DNA of 21,264 nt from LH-M37 sp032251315. Lineage in GTDB: Bacteria > Pseudomonadota > Gammaproteobacteria > SZUA-229. The DNA lies in assembly GCA_032251315.1 (NCBI GenBank), contig JAVVEE010000046.1, forward strand, positions 1-21,264, in the 5' to 3' direction. The notes beneath the pieces are model-generated. The model worked only from the letters and a program-made list of their open reading frames with translations, was not told the origin of the DNA and ran no database searches. This document shows, piece after piece, positions 14,779 through 21,264 of the stretch. A program made the position numbers and the translations under genes. Positions within the stretch are counted from its first letter, which is position 1. Each line of letters begins with the position of its first letter.

Positions 14779-14949
14779 CTAAATTTCAACCATTTCGAAA
14801 TCTGATTTACCCACACTACAATCAGGACATTCCCAGTCATCAGGTACGTCTTCCCAGCGTGTGCCCGGGGCCAGGCCATGCTCTTCGTCGCCCAGCTCTT
14901 CGTTGTAAATATAACCGCAGGTCAAACAGACCCAGCTCTTGTAGTTCAT
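14779..14949 (-). CDS. Rubredoxin
   Basis: A complete 56-residue rubredoxin, easily missed because it is so short. It begins MNYKSWVCLTCGYIYNEELG and ends ECPDCSVGKSDFEMVEI. The iron is held by four Cys in two knuckles, C8-x2-C11-G and C41-P-x-C44. The aromatic core (Y13, W39, F51) and the closing DFEMVE are typical of class I rubredoxins. It carries one electron in the cytoplasm, for example to oxidases, reductases or hydroxylases; the partner is not visible here. AAGG lies upstream of the ATG. It is divergent from thiD across 134 bases. Placement beside thiD/hemL is, as far as I recall, shared by several gammaproteobacteria, without a known functional reason. Confidence 0.95.
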   Translation of the reverse strand: MNYKSWVCLTCGYIYNEELGDEEHGLAPGTRWEDVPDDWECPDCSVGKSDFEMVEI

Positions 14950-15083
14950 GCCTTATTACCTTTTAAATGCTTATTAAAAAAACCTATTATAGCTGCTGCT
15001 ATTGTACCCATTGAACGGGTAATAAAAATAGCCACAATTATTTTATACTTGCTTTGCCTGCGCACAAGCATAAACTTGCGGTT

Positions 15084-15896
15084 ATGAACGAATCATCATT
15101 ACCCGTTGTTTTATGTTTTTCCGGACTCGACCCCTGCGGTGGCGCAGGCATTCAGGCAGACATTGAAACTGTCAGCAGTCACGGCTGCATGGCTGCTCCA
15201 ATTGTTACCGCCGCGACGGTACAGGACACCCGACGCGTCATGTCTTTTCTGCCATTGCCGGCCGATTTAATCATCGAGCAGGCTCGCGCCATTCTGGAAG
15301 ACATGCCGGTCAGCGTCATTAAAATCGGCATGGTGGGCAGCGCTGAAATTGCGCGGGCGATTCATACCATACTGACCGATTACCCCGATATCAAGGTGGT
15401 TTATGACCCTGTCTTCAGTACCGAAAATAATCAATCACTCAGCACCAGCGATTTAATCGACAATGTGCGTGAGCTGCTGCTGCCGCTGACCACGGTGCTA
15501 ACACCTAATATTTTTGAAGCGCACGCGCTGGCTCCCGGTTCGGATACCGCGCCGGCGGCGGCAATGGCACTGCTGGAAAGCCAGTGTGAATTTATTCTGC
15601 TCACCGGCACCCACGCCAAAACCACCGATGTCGTGCATACGCTGTACAGCAATCACCGCGCCCTCGAACAGTTTCATTACGAGCGCCTGCCGCACAAATA
15701 CCACGGCTCCGGTTGCACCCTCGCTGCCAGCGTCGCCGCATTGCTGGCGGTTGGCCACGAAACCCTTAGTGCGGTGCATAATGCGCTCGATTACACCCAT
15801 AAATCCCTGATCCATGCACGACTGATCGGCATGGGCCAATACCATCCCGATCGTTTCTTCTGGCTGCACAATTCAGAAGCAACGAAAGCCAGCTGA
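15084..15896 (+). CDS. thiD: Hydroxymethylpyrimidine/phosphomethylpyrimidine kinase ThiD
   Basis: A 270-residue ribokinase-fold kinase that phosphorylates HMP and HMP-phosphate to give HMP-PP for thiamine synthesis. Motifs: GLDPCGGAGIQAD (14-26, substrate loop), VIKIGMVGS (79-86), VVYDPV (105-110) and the anion-hole/catalytic HGSGCTLAA (207-215, nucleophile-equivalent C211). The open frame reaches back to a TTG at 15054, but ATG 15084 starts where the family does. A TATACT at 15044-15049 would put transcription initiation at about 15056, downstream of the TTG. The loop after VVYDPV reads FSTENNQS, less standard than the usual GDxLL region. It is 10 bases before thiE, so the two form an operon. 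No TPP riboswitch is seen upstream. Confidence 0.92.
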   Translation: MNESSLPVVLCFSGLDPCGGAGIQADIETVSSHGCMAAPIVTAATVQDTRRVMSFLPLPADLIIEQARAILEDMPVSVIKIGMVGSAEIARAIHTILTDYPDIKVVYDPVFSTENNQSLSTSDLIDNVRELLLPLTTVLTPNIFEAHALAPGSDTAPAAAMALLESQCEFILLTGTHAKTTDVVHTLYSNHRALEQFHYERLPHKYHGSGCTLAASVAALLAVGHETLSAVHNALDYTHKSLIHARLIGMGQYHPDRFFWLHNSEATKAS

Positions 15897-15906
15897 GGCC
15901 GGACTG

Positions 15907-16533
15907 TTGACGACGCGGCCGCTGCACGGGCTTTATGCCATCACCGATGAAACGCTAATGCCTGAGCGGGATTTCCTGCTCATGGCTGAGCAGGCATTGC
16001 TGGGCGGTGCCCGCCTGATTCAATACCGCGATAAAACCGGCAGCGCCGAAAAACGCCTTGCGCAGGCCGGCGCACTAAAAAGCCTCTGCGAACAGCTCAA
16101 TGCCCTGTTGATTATCAATGATGATATCGAGCTGGCCGACGCGGTGCAGGCCCACGGCGTTCACCTGGGCAAGGATGACAGCGCCATTCACGCGGCCCGC
16201 CTGATGCTGGGTCCCGATGCAGTAATCGGCGTTTCCTGTTATAACCAGCTCGAATTGGCTCTGGCCGCGGAAAAAGCCGGCGCCGACTACCTCGCCTTCG
16301 GTGCCTTCTTCCCCTCCGTTACCAAGCCTGAGGCACGCGCCGCCAGTCTGGAACTACTCACCGCTGCAAAACAGCAGCTGCACACCCCCGTCTGCACCAT
16401 CGGCGGCATTACCGCAAAAAATGCCGGCATACTGGTTGATAATGGCGCGGATATGTCCGCGGTGATTAGTGATCTGTTCGCCAGTGACGACATTCACCGC
16501 ACAGCCTCGCAAATTTCACGTCTATTCGGTTAA
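15907..16533 (+). CDS. thiE: Thiamine-phosphate synthase ThiE
   Basis: A 208-residue TIM-barrel enzyme that joins HMP-PP and HET-P to thiamine phosphate. Motifs: QYRDK (39-43), NDD (71-73, Mg/pyrophosphate site), GVHLGKDD (84-91), GVSCYN (108-113), FGAFFPSVTK (131-140) and TIGGI (164-168). The length is normal. The start is TTG: GAGG overlapping the thiD stop lies 8 bases upstream and the residues from the TTG align with the family. The next in-frame ATG (residue 18) would remove the first barrel strand. Translational coupling to thiD is likely. It is followed by the large hairpin and T-tract at 16555-16627. Confidence 0.93.
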   Translation: MTTRPLHGLYAITDETLMPERDFLLMAEQALLGGARLIQYRDKTGSAEKRLAQAGALKSLCEQLNALLIINDDIELADAVQAHGVHLGKDDSAIHAARLMLGPDAVIGVSCYNQLELALAAEKAGADYLAFGAFFPSVTKPEARAASLELLTAAKQQLHTPVCTIGGITAKNAGILVDNGADMSAVISDLFASDDIHRTASQISRLFG

Positions 16534-16554
16534 AATCGCCTTCTGTTTTTAAAC

Positions 16555-16627
16555 AGCCCGGCGGGTTCATCAATTTGCGCGAAGCAAGTGCATAATTTAT
16601 GAACCTGCCGGGCTGGCATTTTTTATT
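16555..16627 (+). terminator. Long stem-loop with T-tract between thiE and hemL
   Basis: A 16-bp stem (16555-16570 with 16599-16614, 15 Watson-Crick pairs plus one G-U) closes a 28-base loop that itself holds a TTGC-GCGAA-GCAA hairpin. GGCATTTTTTATTTTTTT follows, so intrinsic termination after thiE is likely. The loop is much larger than in normal terminators, so a leader or regulatory role towards hemL (start 16664) is also possible. Confidence 0.75.
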
Positions 16628-16663
16628 TTTTTAATTTTTAACATCGCCACACGAGTACACGCT

Positions 16664-17947
16664 ATGAGCACCATGACCGAGCAATTTCAGGCCGCACAAA
16701 AACACATTCCCGGCGGCGTTAACTCCCCGGTTCGGGCATTTCGCAGCGTGGGCGGCGACCCGGTCTTTATCGAACGGGCCAAAGGTGCTTATATTTACGA
16801 TACCCAGGGCAAGCAGTACATCGATTATGTCGGCTCCTGGGGGCCGATGATTCTGGGCCACGCCCACCCCGATGTGATCAACGCAGTCAAAACTGCGGCC
16901 GACAACGGCCTCAGTTTTGGTGCGCCCACCGAAATCGAAACCGAGATGGCCGACAAGATCTGCGAGATTGTGCCCTCCATGGACATGGTGCGCATGGTCA
17001 GCTCGGGCACCGAAGCGACCATGAGCGCGATTCGTCTGGCGCGCGGTTACACCGGGCGCGACAAAATCATCAAGTTTGAAGGCTGCTACCACGGCCATTC
17101 CGACTCGCTACTGGTCAAGGCCGGCTCTGGCGCGCTGACCCTGGGCGTGCCCAACTCCCCCGGCGTGCCTGCCAGCGTGGCCGAACACACCCTGACCCTG
17201 CCCTACAACAATCTGGAAAAAGTCGCTGAAACGCTGGCGGTGCTGGGCGATGAAATCGCCTGCATTATCATCGAGCCGGTGGCCGGCAACATGAACTGCA
17301 TTCCACCGGTCGACGGCTTTCTGCAGGGCGTGCGCGAGCTGTGCACGCAGCACAATGTGGTACTGATTTTTGATGAAGTCATGACCGGGTTCCGTGTCGC
17401 CCTGGGCGGCGCGCAAAGCCATTACGGCATCACCCCTGACCTCACCACGCTGGGCAAAGTGATCGGCGGCGGCATGCCAGTCGGCGCCTTCGGCGGCAAG
17501 CGCGCCATCATGGAACAAATCGCTCCGCTGGGTCCGGTCTATCAGGCGGGTACTTTATCGGGCAACCCCATCGCCATGAGCGCGGGCCTGAAAACGCTGG
17601 AGCTTATCTCCGCGCCCGGCTTTTTCGAGCAGCTTTCGGAAAAAGTGCAATACCTCACCACCGGCATACTGAATGCGGCTAACGACACCGGCGTCGCCAT
17701 GACCTGCAACCGCGTAGGCGGCATGTTCGGGCTGTTTTTCTCAGCACAACAGGTCACCAGTTTTGAGCAGGCCACGCAATGCAATGTTGAACAGTTCAAG
17801 CAATTTTTCCACGGCATGCTCGACCAGGGCATCTACCTCGCCCCCTCTGCCTACGAAGCCGGTTTTGTCTCCACCATGCATACGCAGGATGATCTGGATA
17901 AAACCATTGCTGCGGCCGCAACCGTACTCACCGGCATGGCGAAATAA
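16664..17947 (+). CDS. hemL: Glutamate-1-semialdehyde 2,1-aminomutase HemL
   Basis: A 427-residue PLP enzyme that converts glutamate-1-semialdehyde to 5-aminolevulinate, the last step of the C5 route to tetrapyrroles, in the cytoplasm. The PLP Lys is K265 in TTLGKVIGGGMPVGAFGG, the same number as in E. coli, and D237 in FDEVMTGFR holds the pyridine nitrogen. Other signatures: PGGVNSPVRAF (16-26), VSSGTEATMSAIRLARGYTG (112-131), GCYHGHSD (140-147) and the near-C-terminal QGIYLAPSAYEAGFVS. The length is standard. The ATG at 16664 is used; a second ATG three codons on is also possible. ycgL follows 9 bases after the stop, probably in the same transcript. The upstream stem-loop likely separates it from thiDE. 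Confidence 0.97.
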   Translation: MSTMTEQFQAAQKHIPGGVNSPVRAFRSVGGDPVFIERAKGAYIYDTQGKQYIDYVGSWGPMILGHAHPDVINAVKTAADNGLSFGAPTEIETEMADKICEIVPSMDMVRMVSSGTEATMSAIRLARGYTGRDKIIKFEGCYHGHSDSLLVKAGSGALTLGVPNSPGVPASVAEHTLTLPYNNLEKVAETLAVLGDEIACIIIEPVAGNMNCIPPVDGFLQGVRELCTQHNVVLIFDEVMTGFRVALGGAQSHYGITPDLTTLGKVIGGGMPVGAFGGKRAIMEQIAPLGPVYQAGTLSGNPIAMSAGLKTLELISAPGFFEQLSEKVQYLTTGILNAANDTGVAMTCNRVGGMFGLFFSAQQVTSFEQATQCNVEQFKQFFHGMLDQGIYLAPSAYEAGFVSTMHTQDDLDKTIAAAATVLTGMAK

Positions 17948-17956
17948 ATTACTATC

Positions 17957-18232
17957 ATGAAATGTTATATTTATCGCTGTTCGAGAAAGCCCGATATGTA
18001 CATTTATCTGGCTGAAGAGGATGATTTTTCAAACGTGCCTAAAGAAATTTTCAACAGTCTCGGCATTGTCAGTTTCGCAATGGAGCTGGAACTCAGTGCC
18101 GACACAAAAATGGCCCGCGAAGATCCGGTATTCATTATGCAAAATCTGCAAGAACACTGCTTTCACCTGCAACTCCCCGGCCAGACCCCGATAGAAGAGC
18201 TGATGGCAAAAATTGCCGACAAAAAAGCCTAA
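17957..18232 (+). CDS. YcgL domain-containing protein (UPF0745)
   Basis: A 91-residue small cytoplasmic protein. The start MKCYIYRCSRKPDMYIYLAE and the pattern DDFSNVPKEIFNSLG, ELSADTKMAREDP, GFHLQ-like CFHLQLP identify the YcgL fold, which is found almost only in gammaproteobacteria. Its molecular function is unknown. The spacing of 9 bases after hemL implies co-transcription. Ribosome site is weak, in keeping with coupling to hemL translation. Confidence 0.88.
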   Translation: MKCYIYRCSRKPDMYIYLAEEDDFSNVPKEIFNSLGIVSFAMELELSADTKMAREDPVFIMQNLQEHCFHLQLPGQTPIEELMAKIADKKA

Positions 18233-18281
18233 GTACTCAATTCCGCGCGCAAGTTAACTATTTGTCCATGTTTTCGTAAGG

Positions 18282-18287
18282 TATACT
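18282..18287 (+). promoter_or_regulatory. Possible -10 box for the cold-shock-domain gene
   Basis: TATACT at 18282-18287 is a good -10, but the nearest -35-like TTGTCC (18262-18267) is only 14 bases away. If used, it gives a leader of about 110 bases before the ATG at 18404, reminiscent of the long leaders of cold-shock genes. Weak evidence. Confidence 0.2.
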
Positions 18288-18403
18288 CCTATCTGTTCGG
18301 CCCTACATTCTTATCAAGCTGAACTTTTACCCGGATCCACGGTTAACCCACGGATTCAGGTTTTACTTTTTGACTAACTACATAGCCGCTTTAGGGGTAT
18401 AAA

Positions 18404-18847
18404 ATGATTACAATAAGCCAATTTATAAAAATAGTTATTATCAGCGCTATCACTGCTGCCATCGCCACCATCGTCAGCCTGCAAATGCACGATAACCAGG
18501 TCGCCATCGGCGCCAGTTTCAAACTCATGTTCAGCTCGGAACAACTGCCGCTGCTGTTAACTTCCTTCATCAGCATTCTGATCGCATGCATCATAACCAT
18601 TCAACTGGCCGGTACTTCCAGAAAGGGTTTAAAAGTCGGTTCCGGCCGTGAAACCGGCACCGTCAAATGGTTCAACGCCGCCAAGGGCTTTGGCTTCATC
18701 ACGCGCGAAAACGGTGACGATATTTTTGTCCACTTTCGCTCCATTCAGGGCAAAGGCCACCGCTCACTGGGCGAAGGTCAGACCGTGATTTTTGAAGTTG
18801 CAGAGAGCGACAAGGGCTTACAGGCCGTGGATGTTTGCAGCGCCTGA
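18404..18847 (+). CDS. Membrane-anchored cold-shock-domain protein
   Basis: A 147-residue protein in two parts. Residues about 5-27 and 48-69 are membrane helices with a short loop between them. A cold-shock domain follows (83-147), starting GTVKWFNAAKGFGFITRENG with RNP1 KGFGFI (94-99) and RNP2 DIFVHF (106-111). The CSD binds single-stranded RNA or DNA, so this protein would hold nucleic-acid binding at the inner membrane, with the CSD in the cytoplasm if the helices form a hairpin. The CSD is complete, ending near QAVDVCSA. AGGGGT precedes the ATG. It is a single gene with its own terminator. Similar two-helix CSD proteins exist in other proteobacteria, but I know of no established function. 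Confidence 0.88.
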   Translation: MITISQFIKIVIISAITAAIATIVSLQMHDNQVAIGASFKLMFSSEQLPLLLTSFISILIACIITIQLAGTSRKGLKVGSGRETGTVKWFNAAKGFGFITRENGDDIFVHFRSIQGKGHRSLGEGQTVIFEVAESDKGLQAVDVCSA

Positions 18848-18890
18848 TACACTGAATTCCGATCGAAAAAAGATCGTAAAAAAAAGATCG

Positions 18891-18918
18891 AAAAAAGGCT
18901 CCTTTGGGAGCCTTTTTT
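18891..18918. terminator. Intrinsic terminator after the cold-shock-domain gene
   Basis: AAAAAAGGCTCC, loop TTTG, GGAGCCTTTTTT: a 12-bp perfect stem with T-tract on the right and A-tract on the left, so it can also serve leftward transcription of tcdA, whose stop is at 18940. Just before it lie three GATCG copies separated by A-rich spacers (18860-18890). Confidence 0.92.
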
Positions 18919-18939
18919 ATTTACCGCAGAAGAGGCCGG

Positions 18940-19731
18940 CTACCTGATCGCAATCTTATTTTTTACAGCGATGCGCTCGATCGCGGTCGAAGCGGCAACA
19001 AAACCAAACACCGCGGTGACGGCGACGCTGGAGCCATAGCCGTAGTTACAGTCCAGCGACAGACCGGCAACGCCGGGTTTGGCATATCCCACTTTGCCGT
19101 CTTCTACCGGGTAACGCTGCTGCTCGGTGGAATACACGCAGGGCACGCCGAAGGTATAACGCTTGTTGCGGGTATAGCCGTGGTTACAGCGCAGTTCGGA
19201 GCGTACTTTGGCCGCCAGCGGATCATTCCAGGTGCTCGATAAATCCGACACCTGAATTTGCGTAGGATCGATCAAGCCCCCCGCCCCGCCGGTGGTGATG
19301 ACCGGAATTTTGTTGCGTCGGCAGCAATAAATAATGGCGGTTTTGGATTTAAAGCCATCGACCGCATCGATGACGCAGTCATAGCCGCGCTCGAGAATGT
19401 CACGCAGATTCTCCGCATTAATATACTGCTCGATAATCTGCACCTCGCACTCGGGATTGATATCCAGCATGCGCTGCTGCATGACCCCCGCCTTGGATTG
19501 CCCGAGGGTCGATTCGAGGGTATGAATCTGCCGGTTGGCGTTGCTGCGCGCGATGGTATCGGCATCGACCAGCGTAATTTTGCCCACCCCGGACCTGGCC
19601 AGCGCCTCCGCCGCCCACGAACCCACGCCGCCGATACCCACCACACAGATATGCACAGCGGCCAGCATCTTCACCACCTCGTCACCATAAATTCGTGACA
19701 GGGAACTAAATCTTTCTTCGTAATCGCTCAT
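18940..19731 (-). CDS. tcdA: tRNA threonylcarbamoyladenosine dehydratase TcdA
   Basis: A 263-residue E1/ThiF-like enzyme that uses ATP to cyclise t6A to ct6A at position 37 of ANN-decoding tRNAs. The nucleotide-binding loop is VVGIGGVGSWAAEALARSG (30-48), followed by LVDADTIARSNANRQIH with the conserved Asp and Asn-Arg-Gln. IDAVDGFKSKTAII (about 120-133) and VITTGGAGGLIDPTQIQV (about 143-160) are further family blocks, and the C-terminus carries a GSSVAVTAVFGF membrane-associating helix typical of TcdA/CsdL. It is a single leftward gene, divergent from rimO across 117 bases. The csdAE partners are not in the window. Confidence 0.94.
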   Translation of the reverse strand: MSDYEERFSSLSRIYGDEVVKMLAAVHICVVGIGGVGSWAAEALARSGVGKITLVDADTIARSNANRQIHTLESTLGQSKAGVMQQRMLDINPECEVQIIEQYINAENLRDILERGYDCVIDAVDGFKSKTAIIYCCRRNKIPVITTGGAGGLIDPTQIQVSDLSSTWNDPLAAKVRSELRCNHGYTRNKRYTFGVPCVYSTEQQRYPVEDGKVGYAKPGVAGLSLDCNYGYGSSVAVTAVFGFVAASTAIERIAVKNKIAIR

Positions 19732-19848
19732 TAAAAACTCAAGTTGCAGTGGCCCGGAGAAAAAGCAACAAGCCGTTTGCAGTAAAAATTGTTTAGCCGT
19801 CTGGCGAAACGCCCGACTGTCGAGCGGTAACTAAGGTAAAATCGCGCC

Positions 19849-21192
19849 ATGAAATCTACCCTTGAAAACACCGCGCCTCAGCGCGCCAAAAAAGTCGGCT
19901 TCGTCAGCCTCGGTTGCCCCAAGGCCACCGTCGATTCGGAGCATATTCTCACACAGTTGCGCGCCGAAGGTTACGACATTGTACCCACTTACGAAGACGC
20001 CGACCTGGTCGTGGTCAACACCTGCGGCTTCATCGACGCCGCCGTCGAGGAATCGCTCGACGCCATCGGCGAAGCGCTGACGGAGAACGGCAAGGTCATC
20101 GTCACCGGCTGCCTCGGTGCCAAGGGCGATGTCGTCAAACTGGCGCACCCGCAGGTACTGGCCGTCACCGGCCCGCACGCCACCACCGAAGTCATGGACG
20201 CGGTGCACCGGCACCTGCCGCCGAAACACGACCCCTTTATCGACCTGGTGCCGCCGCAGGGCGTTCGCCTCACGCCGCGGCACTACGCCTATCTTAAAAT
20301 TTCCGAAGGCTGCAACCACCGCTGCACCTTCTGCATCATCCCCGCGCTGCGCGGCGACCTGGTCAGCCGCCCGGTGAACGAAGTGCTCGCCGAAGCCAAA
20401 CGCCTGAAAGAAGCCGGTGTACAGGAACTGCTGGTGATCTCGCAGGACACCAGCGCCTACGGTGTCGACGTCAAATACAAAACCGAATTCTGGGAAGGCA
20501 TGCCGGTGAAAACCCGCATGACCGAACTCTGCGAAGCGCTCAGCAGCCTCGGCCTCTGGGTGCGCCTGCATTACGTCTACCCCTATCCGCACGTCGATGA
20601 AATCATCCCGCTGATGAACGCCGGCAAAGTGCTGCCCTATCTGGACATCCCCTTCCAGCACGCCAACCCGCGCATCCTGAAAGCCATGAAACGCCCGGCA
20701 TCGAGCGAGAAAGTGTTAAGCCGCATCAAAAAATGGCGCGAACTGTGCCCCGACCTGACCCTGCGCAGCACCTTCATCGTCGGCTTCCCCGGCGAAACTG
20801 AAGCCGAGTTTCAGGAACTGCTCGACTTTCTCGATGAAGCCCAGCTCGACCGCGTCGGCTGCTTCACCTACTCCCCGGTCGAAGGCGCCGTCGCCAACGA
20901 ACTCGGCGAAGCCATTCCGGAAGAGATCAAAGAAGAACGCCTGGCACGTTTCATGGAAAAACAGTCGGCCATCAGCACCGAGCGCCTGAAACGAAACATC
21001 GGCAAAGAAATCGAGGTGTTGATCGATGAAGCCGGCGAAGACGGTGCCATCGCCAGAAGCATGGCCGACGCCCCGGATATCGATGGACTGGTTTATATTC
21101 TGGAACCGGGTGATTTACAACCGGGGGATCGGGTGATGGTTCGTATTGAGCAGACGGATGAGCATGATATGTGGGGCGTGTTGGTGGGTTAA
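19849..21192 (+). CDS. rimO: Ribosomal protein S12 methylthiotransferase RimO
   Basis: A 447-residue radical-SAM enzyme that methylthiolates the conserved Asp of ribosomal protein S12. Domains in order: UPF0004 (about 14-125) with the auxiliary cluster Cys C23 (LGCPKATVDSE), C59 (NTCGFID) and C88 (TGCLG); radical SAM (about 140-375) with C155-x3-C159-x2-C162 in EGCNHRCTFCIIP; TRAM (about 378-445). The RGDLVSRP after the cluster and the LGCPK start separate RimO from MiaB. Both clusters are intact and the length is standard. TAAGG lies upstream of the ATG. The downstream 72 bases to the window end show nothing recognisable. Confidence 0.97.
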   Translation: MKSTLENTAPQRAKKVGFVSLGCPKATVDSEHILTQLRAEGYDIVPTYEDADLVVVNTCGFIDAAVEESLDAIGEALTENGKVIVTGCLGAKGDVVKLAHPQVLAVTGPHATTEVMDAVHRHLPPKHDPFIDLVPPQGVRLTPRHYAYLKISEGCNHRCTFCIIPALRGDLVSRPVNEVLAEAKRLKEAGVQELLVISQDTSAYGVDVKYKTEFWEGMPVKTRMTELCEALSSLGLWVRLHYVYPYPHVDEIIPLMNAGKVLPYLDIPFQHANPRILKAMKRPASSEKVLSRIKKWRELCPDLTLRSTFIVGFPGETEAEFQELLDFLDEAQLDRVGCFTYSPVEGAVANELGEAIPEEIKEERLARFMEKQSAISTERLKRNIGKEIEVLIDEAGEDGAIARSMADAPDIDGLVYILEPGDLQPGDRVMVRIEQTDEHDMWGVLVG

Positions 21193-21264
21193 TTTTTTGG
21201 CTCTTCACCCGATCGTGTGGATGCGCCTTATCTGGTAGCATTTTCGGGATAGAGATCTAGTCCG

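Noticed and set aside
19831..20661. A 276-residue antisense frame in rimO
   Set aside because: GC-rich codon bias on the coding strand leaves long open frames on the other; sequence is low-complexity and matches no family.
1..21264. CRISPR array, integrase-flanked island, toxin-antitoxin or defence cluster
   Set aside because: No regularly spaced repeats, tRNA attachment site, integrase, transposase or defence-type protein was found.

Overview
The window reads as a scaffold piece from a free-living gammaproteobacterium. The pointers are UPF0745/YcgL directly behind hemL, a thiD-thiE-hemL run, ZnuABC, RimO, TcdA, and a PA2778/PA2779-type lipoprotein peptidase pair. I cannot place it below class level. 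A run of exactly 100 N at 2472-2571 marks a scaffold gap, so this is probably a draft genome or a MAG. No rRNA, tRNA, transposase, CRISPR array or prophage gene is visible. Most of the window is housekeeping and envelope biology, with AT-richer accessory stretches around 2.0-3.5 kb and 5.1-6.2 kb.

Layout. 1-242: a perfect 19-bp palindrome at the very edge, then non-coding DNA. 243-1016 (+): a PlsC-type acyltransferase. 2912-1084 (-): a compact envelope operon of four genes in the order DUF3185 protein, GlsB/YeaQ-like protein (cut by the gap), PA2779-like small membrane protein, and PA2778-like C39/TPR lipoprotein. 2913-3464: non-coding, but holding a candidate structured RNA that ends in a strong terminator. 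3465-5153 (+): a lipoprotein with one Ig-like domain and seven propeller repeats, facing a small outer-membrane beta-barrel (5813-5298, -) across a bidirectional terminator. 11144-6191 (-): a tripartite-pump operon of TolC-like channel, a 127-residue adaptor reduced to its C-terminal domain, and an HAE1-type RND permease. 12981-11427 (-) and 13097-14062 (+): divergent znuCB and znuA for zinc uptake, followed by a YjbQ-family gene. 14949-14779 (-): a 56-residue rubredoxin, divergent from thiD-thiE (+). A large stem-loop with a T-tract then precedes hemL-ycgL. 18404-18847 (+): a membrane-anchored cold-shock-domain protein. tcdA (-) and rimO (+) are divergent, and the window ends 72 bases after rimO.

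How the genes work together. ThiD and ThiE make the pyrimidine phosphate and join it to the thiazole phosphate in thiamine synthesis. HemL closes the C5 route to 5-aminolevulinate. ZnuABC imports zinc; both ZnuA and ZnuC carry His-rich segments and no zur gene is present here. RimO and TcdA modify ribosomal protein S12 and tRNA t6A respectively.

The points I would look at first are the minimal adaptor in the RND operon, the PA2778/PA2779 peptidase and possible substrate pair, the structured RNA at about 3156-3335, and the membrane-tethered cold-shock protein. Two kinds of dispersed intergenic repeat are also visible: a roughly 49-bp element at 6082 and 11314, and a GCG-rich element at 155, 1025 and 14555.
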